Notes under the pieces: generated by a model
Database searches by the model: none
The model's input: the letters and a program-made list of their open reading frames with translations, nothing else
What the model was told of the DNA's origin: nothing
Assembly (NCBI GenBank): GCA_028456385.1
Contig: JALNQF010000017.1
Span: forward strand, 345,009 to 409,008
Source: Ophiosphaerella korrae
Lineage: Eukaryota; Ascomycota; Dothideomycetes; Pleosporales; Phaeosphaeriaceae
DNA length: 64,000 bases
Direction: 5' to 3'
Translations under genes and position numbers: made by a program
Part shown: one piece after another, positions 23,318-34,590 of the stretch
How positions within the stretch are numbered: the stretch's first letter is position 1
Layout: the number at the start of each line of letters is the position of its first letter

Positions 23318-24871
23318 CTAGATGGTGTATATATAGAGTACATTTAGACTCAAGCATGATGTCCTAGAAGTCCCACATAACTCGGTCGAGCAACTGCATG
23401 TTGTTTCCCATATTTTAGTCGATCCTAGCTTGAATACATCCCTTTGGAAGCAGATGCGAAAGGTGGGCAAGGAGGTCAATTTGGCTCGCTGACGATAGCA
23501 GAGCGCCTAATCCCATTTCACTCCTGATCTCCGGCAACCTTCACTCAATCAACAACAGATTAGAGTCTTATCAAGAAATTTGGCGCAACGACTGTCTTGG
23601 ACGAAGATACAAACCACTCCAGAACCCAACCGCAGCAAAATCCGTCAAATTCTAGCAACAGAAGCGTCAAAGGTCTTCGAAAGCGCTCCAAATCAAAGAC
23701 TACCATCTTCAGGGCATTTGCTACTGATATCACTAACCCAACAAGGTCTGAGAACTTTTAACAATTCTCCAACGCGACACTGCACTTAATTCATTCATAG
23801 GCAACAGTTTCGTAAGCCTGAGGACGCCTAAGAAGATCCTCAGATGCATGTCACCATACTATCCATAGCCAAGGCCAGAATTTTTCAAGATTAAGGGGAA
23901 ATATATACCCCACATATTGGCAGAGAAGTCGGAAATGGAGACACATATTGTATTGGATTGTTCTGGGAGATCGATAATTGCTTGAAGAATGACAACATCC
24001 CTTGATTAGCTGTAAAAGAAAATATAATAGATACTCAAGGTCGGATCGGCTTTATAGGAATCTTCTCCTTGCGGGGTTTGCAAGAGCCGGACTTTTTTTA
24101 TCACTAGGAAAGCGTTCGGCGGTACGGGAGGGGCGAATGGATAGGAACTTCGGATTCAGGATGCGAGATCTGGGAGAAAGATTATACCGCCTGAACACCT
24201 CCAAACGACAAAAACTATGGATGACAGAAACAAACTCGTAGATGAGCCATGAATTGCCTGGCAGTTAACCTAAATCTAGATAATCTCGAAAGGCAGCAGG
24301 CGTCAACTTGATGGTACTAAATAATTTGTTCGAAAACCGTATCCGCTCGGATACAGAATGGACATTCCAGAGCAAACTAGATCCTGGACTTTCTCATCAG
24401 CGAACAGCTCGATACCTCGGCTTGAGCGCCAGCATTAATCTGGCTGTTACTTTTAAACCTCTCAACCATGTATTCTCTTTTGGCAGAAATGGTTCGACCT
24501 TGGACATCTTCGTGCCGAAATGTTGAACTTTAGTCTTCGTCACAGACGACGTGAAGGAAGTGAGTATCGATATACCTCCAGGTGGTCTGCAAGATATAAT
24601 AATAATACACTGTGTACCCGTTTCTCTTACACGACTACACTATCACCTAATGTTTTTTTTTGTGACTCAACGGGAAATCGTTATGACGTCAAGCAAGACG
24701 TTTGCAACAGCATACACGACCTGCCAGATTTTATGATATCTTGCTTACTTCAGCTATATTCTTCTTTTGAGGAAGGCCGTATTTAATACATGCCTGTTCC
24801 ATAAACTCGTGCAATGTCTATTCAACACCAAACAACATTTCCAAATCTCAAGATCTCGATCTCGCTGAATC
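23318..24871. other. gene-free 1.55-kb stretch
   Basis: AT-rich sequence between the MFS gene and the DUF1264 gene. Only short frames (under 90 codons) are present and none has recognisable protein features; a 10-T run sits near 24653. The last few hundred bases should be the promoter of the 24872 gene. Confidence 0.4.
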
Positions 24872-25629
24872 ATGGACCCTCGTCAAGCCAGTCAAAAAGC
24901 CGCAGGTGAGCCAGAAAGCGTGGCCAACAAAGCGCTTGAGACTGGAGCTTCTGCTGTGCAGGTAAGGTCTACTAGTGCGTACCTTGAGCACGCATATTGA
25001 CGATAAATAGAACTTCGCGTCAGTGAAGAGGATATACGCACATCTCAACGCGTTTCATGCCTATGCCGAAGACCCCAGGCGTGACGCAGTCGAGGCAAAT
25101 CATTACTACGCACACTTGAACGAAGATGTGCGACAGTGCATCTTGTACGATTCGCCAGACCAACCAGCACGCATTACCGGCATTGGTATGGCGTCGAAGT
25201 ATGCGTTGTGGAGCGAAGCTGACTTGTCCAGAGTACATGATATCGCCCAAGCTCTACGACATGCTGGATGAGGGAGAGCAGAAGCTGTGGCACTCACATG
25301 TTTTCAAGGTAAAGTCAGGCATGTTAATTATGCCGAAACCTGCTGTAACGCAAGAGGCTGCATAGGAAATCGCCGAGAACAAGGAGATGGAAGAGGTGAT
25401 CCATTTATATGGCAAGATCCACCTCCTTTGGCAGACGGATCATGGTGATAAATTGCCGCTTGGGCCGCCGCAGTTGATGACGAATTATACGGCAGCAGAC
25501 CGGATGCCGAACTTTGAGAAGGTGATCAAGGAGCGAGACGCAAGGTTTGGGACTGATTCGCAGCGGAAGAAACAGGTGAGGGAGTACATCAAGGAGCCGG
25601 AAATTCACCCGAATGCCGATGCGGCTTAG
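24872..25629 (+). CDS. DUF1264 (oil-body-associated protein-like) gene with in-frame TAG
   Basis: DUF1264/OBAP1-like protein; function in fungi is unknown. Exons 24872-24961, 25011-25185 and 25232-25629, introns 49 and 46 bp. Conserved segments are [62 protein letters not shown] and [24 protein letters not shown] at 25363-25365 interrupts the frame where relatives have Trp in a W-E-x-A-E context; the frame resumes at once ([11 protein letters not shown]). TGG to TAG is the change expected from C-to-T on the opposite strand. Alternatively 25309-25365 (GTAAAG...GCATAG, 57 nt, divisible by three) could be spliced out, losing conserved residues. Thus it is either a recent pseudogene or a gene rescued by a new intron. 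Without the stop it would be 220 residues. Confidence 0.75.
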
Positions 25630-25695
25630 GCGAAGGAGGGCCACGGTTATGCTTGAGTGAAGGACTGCGTTCAAATGCTTTTTCCAAGTCAAATT

Positions 25696-26358
25696 TCACG
25701 ATGCCTGTGTACCTCGAACCTCTTGAATGGCAACAGCTGGCTTGGACCCAGTACGACCCATGAGCTTCCCAATCACGTCCTTCTCATCCTGGGCATCCTC
25801 CATATCCTCGTCACTGTCGCTCGCCGACGAGTCGTCTGCGTTGGGATCTTTTGCTTCGAGCACGCCCAGTCCAAGATCCTGGGGTGGTGTTAGCTCCAGT
25901 TGCCCGCACCTTGACAGCACATGACTCACCATCTCAATGTACGGCTCGTCGTCCCCAGCGTCGACCATTTCGATCTCCCTGCTCTTCAACTTGCCGGCCT
26001 GGCGTTGGATGGCGAGCTCCTCATTCGCCGCCTTGAGCTGCGGCAGGAAGTCCTTCAAGAATGCTCGGATGTCGGGGCCCATTTCATGCTTGTTCAGCTT
26101 CATGACAGGCTTCTTTCCCTGGCCGGCCCGCAGGTTGATGACTCCGTTTTTGCCCTCATGCTCCTTGAGGCTAGTATCCGGGGCATCGTCGCTGTCGTCG
26201 CCCTCGTCCTCGCTAGAACTCTCTGAGCTGGGCTCCTCGCTTGACTCAGACAGCTCGCTACTGTCAGAGTCGTAGTCCGTGGCCACTGCAGCCTCACGGG
26301 CAGTAGCAGGCGTAGCTGTGTCGGCCGTGCGAGACATGGTGCGGGCTGATACAAGCAC
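25696..26358 (-). CDS. NOPCHAP1-like (DUF4598) nucleolar chaperone
   Basis: Resembles the DUF4598/NOPCHAP1 family, which helps load NOP58 during box C/D snoRNP assembly; assignment rests on the core KHEMGPDIRAFLKDFLPQLK and the tail YIEMDLGLGVLE. The protein is very acidic, with Ser/Glu/Asp runs near residues 30-60 and a second acidic patch near the end. An intron of 51 bp fits 25879-25929 (GTGAGT...CCCCAG). It is divisible by three and free of stops, so the unspliced frame also reads through; splicing gives 203 residues and joins EIEM-type motifs cleanly. Starts at 26358 and 26337 (MSRTAD) are both possible; the second looks more natural. It converges on the DUF1264 gene with 66 bp between. 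Confidence 0.75.
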   Translation of the reverse strand: MLVSARTMSRTADTATPATAREAAVATDYDSDSSELSESSEEPSSESSSEDEGDDSDDAPDTSLKEHEGKNGVINLRAGQGKKPVMKLNKHEMGPDIRAFLKDFLPQLKAANEELAIQRQAGKLKSREIEMVDAGDDEPYIEMVSHVLSRCGQLELTPPQDLGLGVLEAKDPNADDSSASDSDEDMEDAQDEKDVIGKLMGRTGSKPAVAIQEVRGTQAS

Positions 26359-27518
26359 AGAAGTTGTGGCCGGCGGTGCAGGTTAGAAATATGCTGGGCT
26401 CAAATTTTGGTGGTAGCGAGGTTCGAGCATACGCCACTAGGCAATCTACGCCACCCGATTGCGTCCCGGACCCCACCGCCCTCTGCGAGCCCCCTAGCTT
26501 CATCCGCCCCCCTCATATATACAAACTTAGATAGCCTCAGTCACACATCTCCCTTATCAGCCAGTCACTCACAGCCATGAAGAGACCCAATCAGCGGCCC
26601 GTCGCCGTTGTTACGGGCGCCAAGACGTGCGATTCGCAGCCACCGCCGCCCATAGCTTTTCGGCCTTAGGTAGTAGCCTCTTGTTGGTGTCAGCAGGGGT
26701 AGTGAAACGGTGTCTTGAAACGCACGACCGGGCGCCTGCACGACGCACTGCTTGCTGACTTGCACACTCCGACCTCCATCTTTAAAAGACTCCAGCTGGC
26801 CCCGTCAACCTCAACCTCACCTCTTCAGCTATTTGTCCAGAGCGTACGCAAGTCCCTCACTCCTCACCGATATTTGCCCCGCGTCCTTAATTGGAACGTC
26901 AACCATAAGCGAGCCCAACCTCAACTCAATTCTTGTGTAGCAACCCCTGATATCAGTGTGTAATTGTACGTATGCTTCCCTTATCATCATCTGAATTTCT
27001 TCAACTTTTGCTCTATAATTTCTCCACAACTCCATTTCGAGAACCATGCCAAAAAACTCGCAAACTTCCCGAAACATGCCTTCACTTCTTAATATCCTTC
27101 ATCTTCACATCACCATCATTATATCTCCCCTACCCCTGTCAGCAAGGTCTATACCCTTCACTTTTCGATGTCAACGGTCCTCATCACGTTTCCCCCGTTG
27201 TCCTATTCACCAATCACCCCATGGTTCGCTTTCGCTTTCACTTTCACTTCGTCGTTGTCAAACGGCAACGTCCATGCCTATTGGCCGATTGAAACAATAG
27301 CCACCACCGTTATTGCAAAGTATGAAGAGTGAAGTGAAGACTATTGTAAGCTCGCACAATAGACGCAGTGGTAAATATATTCTACGCCACACCTCTGTAG
27401 CCTCATCTTCTTCTCTTCACAGCCTTCGTCACTACCAACACATCCCGCACACTCTCGACTTCTGGCCCATCTCGCTCAATACTCCATCTCTTCATATTTC
27501 TTTCTTGCATCAGTCGCC
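26359..27518. promoter_or_regulatory. divergent promoter region between NOPCHAP1-like and eIF4E-like genes
   Basis: 1.16 kb between divergent genes. The right half (about 26,950-27,500) is pyrimidine-rich, as in long fungal 5' leaders, and probably belongs to the eIF4E-family transcript. Short frames in it look non-coding. Confidence 0.45.
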
Positions 27519-28621
27519 ATGTTCCTTGCTCGCATGCAGGAGTTCATCGAAGCTGCCAGTGCGCGCAATGCTCATCTCCATCAGGGCCTCCCGCAAGACT
27601 CCTTGGTCTACGAATCTTCATACGGCCATCGTCACGGTGTCCCGACTCCTCCAACTCATCGCTCAATTCGCCGGGCCATTACGTGCGCTGATCTAGAAGC
27701 CCATCTCCACGCCACCAAGGTCGGAGTGTCTCAGCCTCAGTCAAGGGAGCCTCCAAGCGTTGATTTCATCGATCGCTTGAAACAGGCCCAAACCGATTTC
27801 CTCCGTACCTATTTCAAGCCCCTCGACCTCTCCAGTGGTTTCTCCTACCACCTCAATCCCATCATGGCCGGCCGCTTCCCGGTGCTCAGTACCTCCGACC
27901 TCCCACAGGCGACTGCAGAAGAGCAGTCCGCCACTGCTTCACCCGCACGTGGTACTGCTATGCTCAATAGCATCTTCAAGAGCGTGCGCGTCCCCGAGTT
28001 CCGCCACAAGTGGATGTTCTGGGCCGAAAAGGGCCAACAATCAACGCCCAAAGACAAATCAGCACAGTCTGAGGAGTACGCGTCACGGCCCAAGCCACTG
28101 GGCGACCAGATCATTAGCGTCAAGGAGTTCTACCAGCACTTCAACAACATCCCCGTGGAGTCGCTGAAGCTGCGCGACTCAATACATCTATTCCACCTGG
28201 GTGTCAAGCCTGTGTGGGAAGACCCACGAAACACCCGCGGCGGGGCGTGGTACTTCAAGATCCCGAAGGACATCGCCGCCCAGTTCTGGCACGAGATGTG
28301 TCTCCTCGCCGTCGGTGACGGACTCCAGGGCGCGGTGGAGACGAAGCGAGCGTGTAAGTCAACTCATCTTCACTCTTCCCTTTCCATAGTCTTGCTAATA
28401 GTAAACCAGCATTCAACGACGACATCTGCGGGATTTCCTACTCAGTGCGTTGGAACGCGGTCCAGATTGCCGTCTGGAACCGCGATGCGGAGAATGAGGA
28501 GGGCAAGAAGGAGTTGCTGAAGACAATTTTGGAGAAGCTGTCCGAGGAGCTGAGGCCGAAGAAGGAGGACAGCTACTGGTACAAGGCTCACAAAGAGCAC
28601 AAGGGGTTTATCGAGGTGTAG
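27519..28621 (+). CDS. eIF4E-family cap-binding protein (4E2/4EHP-like)
   Basis: Translation initiation factor 4E-family protein, binding the mRNA 5' cap. Two exons, 27519-28353 and 28410-28621, with a 56-bp intron (GTAAGT...AACCAG) that splits a Ser codon; 348 residues. The eIF4E fold occupies the C-terminal half: HKWMFWAEKG, FYQHFNNIPV, HLFHLGVKPVWEDPRNTRGG (cap-stacking Trp followed by Glu), AWYFKIPKD, FWHEMCLLAVG and YSVRWNAVQIAVWNRDAENE. The long N-terminal extension (about 160 residues) is low-complexity and typical of the divergent second eIF4E paralogue of filamentous fungi rather than the 200-residue canonical factor. A second ATG at 27534 is an alternative start. Intact. Confidence 0.93.
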
Positions 28622-29391
28622 GTGTTCTCCTTCGTAAGACTGGGTTTGGGTAGTTAATAGATGGATGGTACGACCATATGTACCTGTTATGGCACCTGGC
28701 GTTATAACTGCTTTCTATTGAGAGTTGTGCTTTGAATATGTGATATGATGGTGTGGAATGGGCTTTTGATCTGCAGTATTCTATTGGGCCTCTTTAGGGC
28801 TGCCTATCGAAACTGTACATAGAACATCGGAAGGTGTTGCAACAAAGGGAGTTGGGAGATATTATACATGATTATCGTAAATCCAGCTTTAGTTGTCTCT
28901 TCCATGAGCTCATGCCGGTTTGCTATGGCAAGTGGTAGAAGTTAGTGTCTTGGCAGGTACGGAGCAGATAGTTGGACGCCGCTTCCTCCTTTCTCATCAG
29001 CCTCCTCTATTAAAATTCTCTATCCGGAATCCTCATTTAACGTGCCGATACAGTTTTTGGTGATCATTTCAGCTCGCTAAGCATAGCCGCGATGAGCTTC
29101 TGTGTTTTTTGTAACTTTACACAAGTTGGCTTTTAGTTGACGAATCATGAGATCGTCGCGGCACGCCATGCACTACGGTTTGGGGCCAGCCTTGTGTTCC
29201 ACCGATTCAGATAAAATTCAATTGGCCATCCAAGCGCCAGTTGAGATGCAAAAGCCACGGGGATTATAGCTGCTTGGTCTGACGGTATGAAAAAAAATGG
29301 GTTTGCTCTATTTTCTTGTACTTGCAATGACTGTTATTTCCTTCAGTCGCATCCTTATCTATAAGTTCTAGCGGGGGCTTCCAGCAACATC
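28622..29391. other. gene-free 770-bp stretch
   Basis: 3' sequence of the eIF4E-like gene followed by AT-rich sequence leading into the broken DUF2235 gene. I see no coding region or structured element. Confidence 0.45.
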
Positions 29392-31565
29392 ATGGTAACA
29401 CTCCTAATCTCGGTAGTACGGAAAAAGCGCTTGGTAATTTGCTTGGATGGTACGGGAAATAATATTATCAGAACGGACCAGGCACCTACCAACGTTGTTC
29501 GCCTAGGCGGATGCGTTGCTGATATAGGTAGCGATGGAGTTCCCCAACAGGTTTATTATCATTTTGGCGTTGGAAATTCTCTAAAGAGGATACTGAAAGA
29601 CTTGTTTAAAGGAGTAACAAGGAAAAAGTGAGTTTGAGTTTCCGGAGATTGGTGTTCGCGTCAACTGAGCATCTCACCAAGGAATCACTGGCAATGTTCT
29701 ACATGCCTATCAATACATATATTTGAACTTTACTCATCCCGAAGACGAGATATATTTCGTCGGATTCTCACGAGGAGCGTATACGGCGTGTCTTCTGGCC
29801 TCTTTCATCGCTTGGATAGGTCTTCTCAAAAAATCAGGGCTATTGCACATGAATGTTCTGTACAAAGTATGGAAACTGGGGGAGTGAATTAGTATATCAA
29901 ACGCCAATAAGAGTTCAAAAAACGCCAATGACACACTTCCAAGCCTGACGAAATCGGAACGGAAGGAACAGAAGGCTTATAAAGCGGCCATTCGAGCTAT
30001 GGAAGCCGTGATGCCGTCAGAGCCAAATAATTTTCTCGAAGAAATGGTACAGAATATTAAAAAACAAAATCGCACCATCACAGGCGTAAAGATCGAAGCT
30101 TGTGCCCTCTGGGACATAGTGAGTGCCCTGGCAAAACCGGCGTTGAGAGGTTTCAAACCACGCAAATATACTAAATACGACTTTGTAGGCAATCGCATAT
30201 TGCCGGGAGTTAGGAATGTTTTCCATGCGGTGGCACTGAATGAACGGAGACGAGACTTCAAACCAGTACTCTTTGCCTCATGCCCAGATGGGATTGACTT
30301 GAAGCAAACTTGCTTTTTGGGTTGTCGCAGTGACATTGGAGGTAATAAGAATAATGATATCGCACCTTCCAATATCTTTTTGTCCTGGATGATTGCGCAG
30401 CTTGAAACAAAAACAGGCCTAACGATCATGGCGGCGTGGGAGCAGCTTGCTCCGACATTCACCCAGGATATACATATAAGCCTTCACCCCTTTGGGTTTT
30501 ACGAACTCGCCAAACCAATGGGTGTCAGATCTGCCTTTCCTAAAGCTAAATTAGCCAAAATAGCAGCCCAACAAAATGTGGAAAACAGTATCCAATTCCG
30601 CCAAAGGCAATATTGGCGAGAGCTACAAGGGCATTTACAAGGCGAGCGGGAAGATATTACGAATAATGACGACGTACCGCGAGGCTAAACAATATGTGGC
30701 TAGGCGGCTAAAGTGATCTATGTCGCACATTCGACGAAATTTCGCTTCGAAGCTGGTTCCATTCTTCTCGAAACCACCAGTCGAATCACCCAGCATATCC
30801 GAAAACGTCAATGATTTAATCCAAGATGAGGGTACGACCAAAGAATCTAAGCTCAGGCCGGTCGATGAACCAACAATCCACTTCACAGTACGTCTTATGC
30901 TCGAGGACAAACATCGAGAAACCAAGTGCCGGACGCTTCTATCCGGCTATGATAATATCTACCATAAGTCTACAAACACGTATACCTGGTACAATGAGTA
31001 TGCGCGTGCGGCAATGTCAGAAACTTTCGACATGGATGAGAGTTTTGAAGAATACGTTATTGAGAATCTCGTACACGAAGACAAGCCCAGCCGAACCGAA
31101 CTGACTCTATTAAAGACATGGCTTAGACGCGAATAATATGTTCTCCTTCAAGAGTGGAAACCAAGATTGAAGGACATGCAGCACAATGAGAATGATAAGG
31201 GTGTGTGGCATGACAAATCTGTTCTCGGTGAGTACTTGAAGAAGTGCATGACGCTGGCGCATTTCTTGGAATCGTTGGTGGATAAGTATGCCGTTTCGAT
31301 ACTCACTGAACAAGATACCCGGACAGAAAGCGTGACTAGAGCGCAGAAGGAGCTGAGGGGGGTGAAGATAGTGTTAGAGGGGAGACGTATGTTCCTACAA
31401 ACCCCCGGTCTTAGGGCGGAGGAAAGCCTGGTGTAGGCAAGGAGGAAGGTGTTAGGAGATGAACTTCGGGGAATTCCTCGGGATGCGCCACCGAGGCGAA
31501 ACAAGACTCTTGATATCTCTTCTAGGTCTGCAGTTGAGTCTAAGTCAGTTATAGTTAATTCGTAG
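29392..31565 (+). pseudogene. DUF2235 (Tle1-like) hydrolase pseudogene
   Basis: Broken copy of a fungal DUF2235 alpha/beta-hydrolase protein. The 5' part has KKRLVICLDGTGNN, TNVVRLG, VYYHFGVGNS and the nucleophile elbow VGFSRGAYTA (GxSxG). Later come KIEACALWDIVSALAKP, the stretch PGVRNVFHAVALNERRRDFK and LKQTCFLGCRSDIGG. Coding-like sequence continues through in-frame stops at 29885 (TGA), 30714 (TGA), 31134 (TAA) and 31434 (TAG) to a final stop at 31563-31565. Each of the four can arise by one C-to-T change (CGA, CGA, CAA, CAG). The join near 29628-29682 looks like an intron but does not keep phase, and there is a frameshift or unrecognised intron between about 30480 and 30690. This pattern of many small defects indicates an old relic, not a coding gene. 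Confidence 0.8.
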
Positions 31566-31957
31566 TAATTCTATTTGGGGCCTGATTCGATCAAGATTGT
31601 CATCTTTTCTTCAACCATCTCCAACCACAGCGGGCTCAGAATCATATGGAGTAGTTCAAGAAGCTCTTTGCCGTCTACCCAGTCTCAGATGCTAAAGTCA
31701 TCTTGCAACAGCTTTTAAAAGCAGACCTACCCTTCATTCAGCTTCCAAAAAAAAACATAAATATATTGCATGCTACTTTGTGAGTCTTGGGGCTGAGTAC
31801 AATGTATGTGGTCTGAAAATGGTGACGTGATGTATCCGACCAATCGCAGCGCCACGTTGCCCGCAGAAGCACAGGCCTCACTCGGATTCCATGACCGCCG
31901 CTCGTCATTTTCGACCACGCATTGCCCCAATCCCACCAACCTCGCAATCCACCGACC
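31566..31957. promoter_or_regulatory. prohibitin promoter region
   Basis: 392 bp between the relic and the prohibitin gene. Short frames only; presumed promoter and 5' UTR. Confidence 0.4.
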
Positions 31958-32859
31958 ATGGCCGCCATCCCATCCTCGCTCTTCCGCTGGCTTGTCCCTG
32001 GCGCTATTGCAGCCTCCATTGCACAAAATTCGCTCTACGACGTCAAAGGTGGAACGCGTGCAGTCATCTTCGATCGGTTGTCTGGTGTGCAAGAGCAGGT
32101 GGTCAATGAGGGCACCCATTTTCTGATTCCGTGGTTGCAGAGGGCTGTGGTATTTGATGTGAGGACACGGCCGAGGAACATCTCGACCACAACGGGGAGC
32201 AAGGATTTGCAAATGGTTACGCTCACTCTAAGAGTTTTACATCGGCCAGAGGTCAAGCAGTTGCCCAAGATCTACCAGGTATGTGTGGCGGATGCTTCCG
32301 GATCATATTGTTTTACACAAACTTACATGAATCACAGAATCTCGGTCTCGACTACGACGAGCGTGTGCTACCCTCGATTGGAAACGAAGTCCTCAAAGCC
32401 ATTGTCGCGCAATTCGATGCGGCGGAACTCATCACACAGCGCGAAGCTGTGTCGAACCGCATCCGCGCTGATCTTCTCAAGCGTGCTAACGAGTTCAACA
32501 TCGCTCTTGAAGACGTCTCCATCACACATATGACCTTTGGTAAGGAATTCACCAAGGCAGTTGAAGAAAAGCAAATTGCTCAGCAAGAAGCCGAGCGCGC
32601 ACGCTTCATCGTCGAGAAAGCCGAGCAAGAGCGCCAAGCGAATGTTATTCGTGCCGAAGGCGAGGCCGAGGCGGCAGACACGATTAGTCGGGCGGTGGCC
32701 AAGAGTGGTGACGGATTAGTGCTAATTCGAAGAATCGAGACGCAGAAGGATGTTGCGCAGCTGCTTGCGAGGAATCCGAATATTTCGTACCTGCCGGGTG
32801 GAGGTTCAGGCGAAGGCTCAAAGTCTGGGGGTAATTTCTTGCTCGGATTAAGGAATTAG
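31958..32859 (+). CDS. PHB1: prohibitin 1
   Basis: Mitochondrial inner-membrane prohibitin, partner of Phb2 in the ring complex that scaffolds proteases and respiratory-chain assembly. Two exons, 31958-32278 and 32338-32859, a 59-bp intron (GTATGT...TCACAG), 280 residues, exactly the family length. A short hydrophobic N-terminus (FRWLVPGAIAASIA) serves as the membrane anchor. The SPFH/Band 7 domain shows VKGGTRAVIFDRLSGVQ, EGTHFLIPWLQR, RPRNISTTTGSKDLQMV, ERVLPSIGNEVLKAIVAQFDA and ITQREAVSNRIR; the C-terminal coiled coil has EEKQIAQQEAERARF. The ATG at 31958 has good context and matches family starts. Intact. Confidence 0.97.
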
Positions 32860-34590
32860 GTTGACGCGCGAAGAAAAAGATGGGCTTGTTCAGTGGAGTG
32901 GCGCTGATGCTGTATTACAGTGGCACTGACATACTTATTCGTCAAGTGTACTGTAGGAACTCAGTCTCCTCTTACTGTGTGTCTTTTTCGTGCTATCCGA
33001 TTATCACGTTCAGTTTCGTTTTCGGTACCAGCATTCGAATTCAGCCAAGCGAACAAACAGCGAGAAAACACTCAATTCACTTCCATCCAAGCATGACTGC
33101 AAGACTCTAGAATTCGACAAAGTCCAATCCAAACATGGCATCAAACACCCACTACCTTCCATCCACCCTTCCACACACTTCCTACCTCTCGCCCAACCCT
33201 CCCTCAAACGAACCTACTCGCCCTCCCAACCTGACAAATCCAGCCCTCCAAGGAGCCCACAAACATGACAAACGCAACATCTAATTCTCTCGCCACTACA
33301 CACACACCCCTCATGCGGTACCTCACACGCAGTGCACGTTTGACCCCATCCTCACCTCAGGCGGCATCTCGTTTCGCGTGACACAGCAAGATTCGAAACC
33401 CGCACTTGAATCATGCATTGCTTGTGTGCGGACAAGCACTCGGGAAGAAAGCGGCCAAGGCCCCCAAGCGTTTGATAGACAGGCGGGAAAAAGGCAGCGG
33501 GATCAAACGCTTTCGCGGTTGTTTGACTGTTTTGGGCGCAAAATGGGCCGAGGTTGGGATGGGTGTGCGTGTTTCGTGTGTGGTGTGGTGCGGTGTGGCA
33601 TGGAAGGGATTGGTGCGGAGGATTAAGCGAGGGCATGGAGAGGAAGGCATTGCGGTTGACGTTTGTGATGACGTGGTGAGCGGGAGGGTTAGAGAGAAGG
33701 AGCAGAGAGCCCGTTGTTTGTGGCTGTTTGGGAGTCGTGGTCTGAACACTCACTGGGTGCATTTTGCATTGCGTGTTCATGGGAGAGTCTGGATGGCTAG
33801 AATGGTCAGGGTTGTTCCATCTTGTTGTGGTCGATCATGATGCTATTTGTGGGTGAACTTTATCAACCTTGAAGCACATCTGCAGGAGTCGTGGGTTTTT
33901 AGCCGACTCATCCTGGTGCAGCAACAATGATGTGATGTGTCTGTCTTGGCACCAAGATGGGCAGAAATCAATACTTCTTGGAACGTAGGTGTTGGTAGAA
34001 AGCGCAAAAAGCGGACGCTCGGGGAGTTTGAGACGTTGTTCAAGCGCTTGTTACAGGTCGTTTCGGAAGGCCTAAGGCGTTGGTGTGGGGAACTCGGCTG
34101 TATCCTTGCGGTAGATCCCAACGACGTGTGACAAGTGACAAAGCCTGAGGCAGTTTGTGATCGTTTATGGACGGCAGTGCATGAACTGCCGGCCAGAAAT
34201 GGATTGATCTGTCCAAAACCATGGCCGAGGTTGGGCCGCTGACCGCCGCTGTTTTGTCGCTGCCTTGCGATGGAGCCTGCGCGCAGGGCAGCAAAGGGGA
34301 AGAGGACTGCGCCACTGTACTGAGACGAAGTATGACCTCGTCCTCCTCGAGACATGGCTACCATAGGCCCGGTCTATTGTTGTTGAGACGATGAGGGCGT
34401 GCCAGGCACCAAGGCTGGATTAGGGTGGCTGTGCAGGCCCAGTCGGCCAATCACAGGGCGTGTGGCGACGCAGTGTGGCTTCATCTTCACCCAACTCCCT
34501 CAATCTCCTCGTGGGTGTCTTGACCGCCAGGCTCACCCAGCCTGACTCCGCCCAAATGCTGGCCGAGTATATACATAGGAGAGGCGCGGT
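32860..34590. promoter_or_regulatory. 1.7-kb regulatory-looking region before C2H2 gene
   Basis: GC- and pyrimidine-rich sequence between prohibitin and the zinc-finger gene. Frames on both strands at 33352-33840 (up to 144 codons) overlap each other and are compositionally biased, so I read them as chance. A TATATA lies at 34568-34573, about 20 bp before the proposed start of the next gene. The length and composition suggest a long promoter or leader; a non-coding transcript cannot be excluded. Confidence 0.4.

Noticed and set aside
33352..33840. Overlapping 112-144-codon frames on both strands
   Set aside because: Low-complexity composition, mutual overlap and no splice partners; most likely chance in GC-rich sequence.
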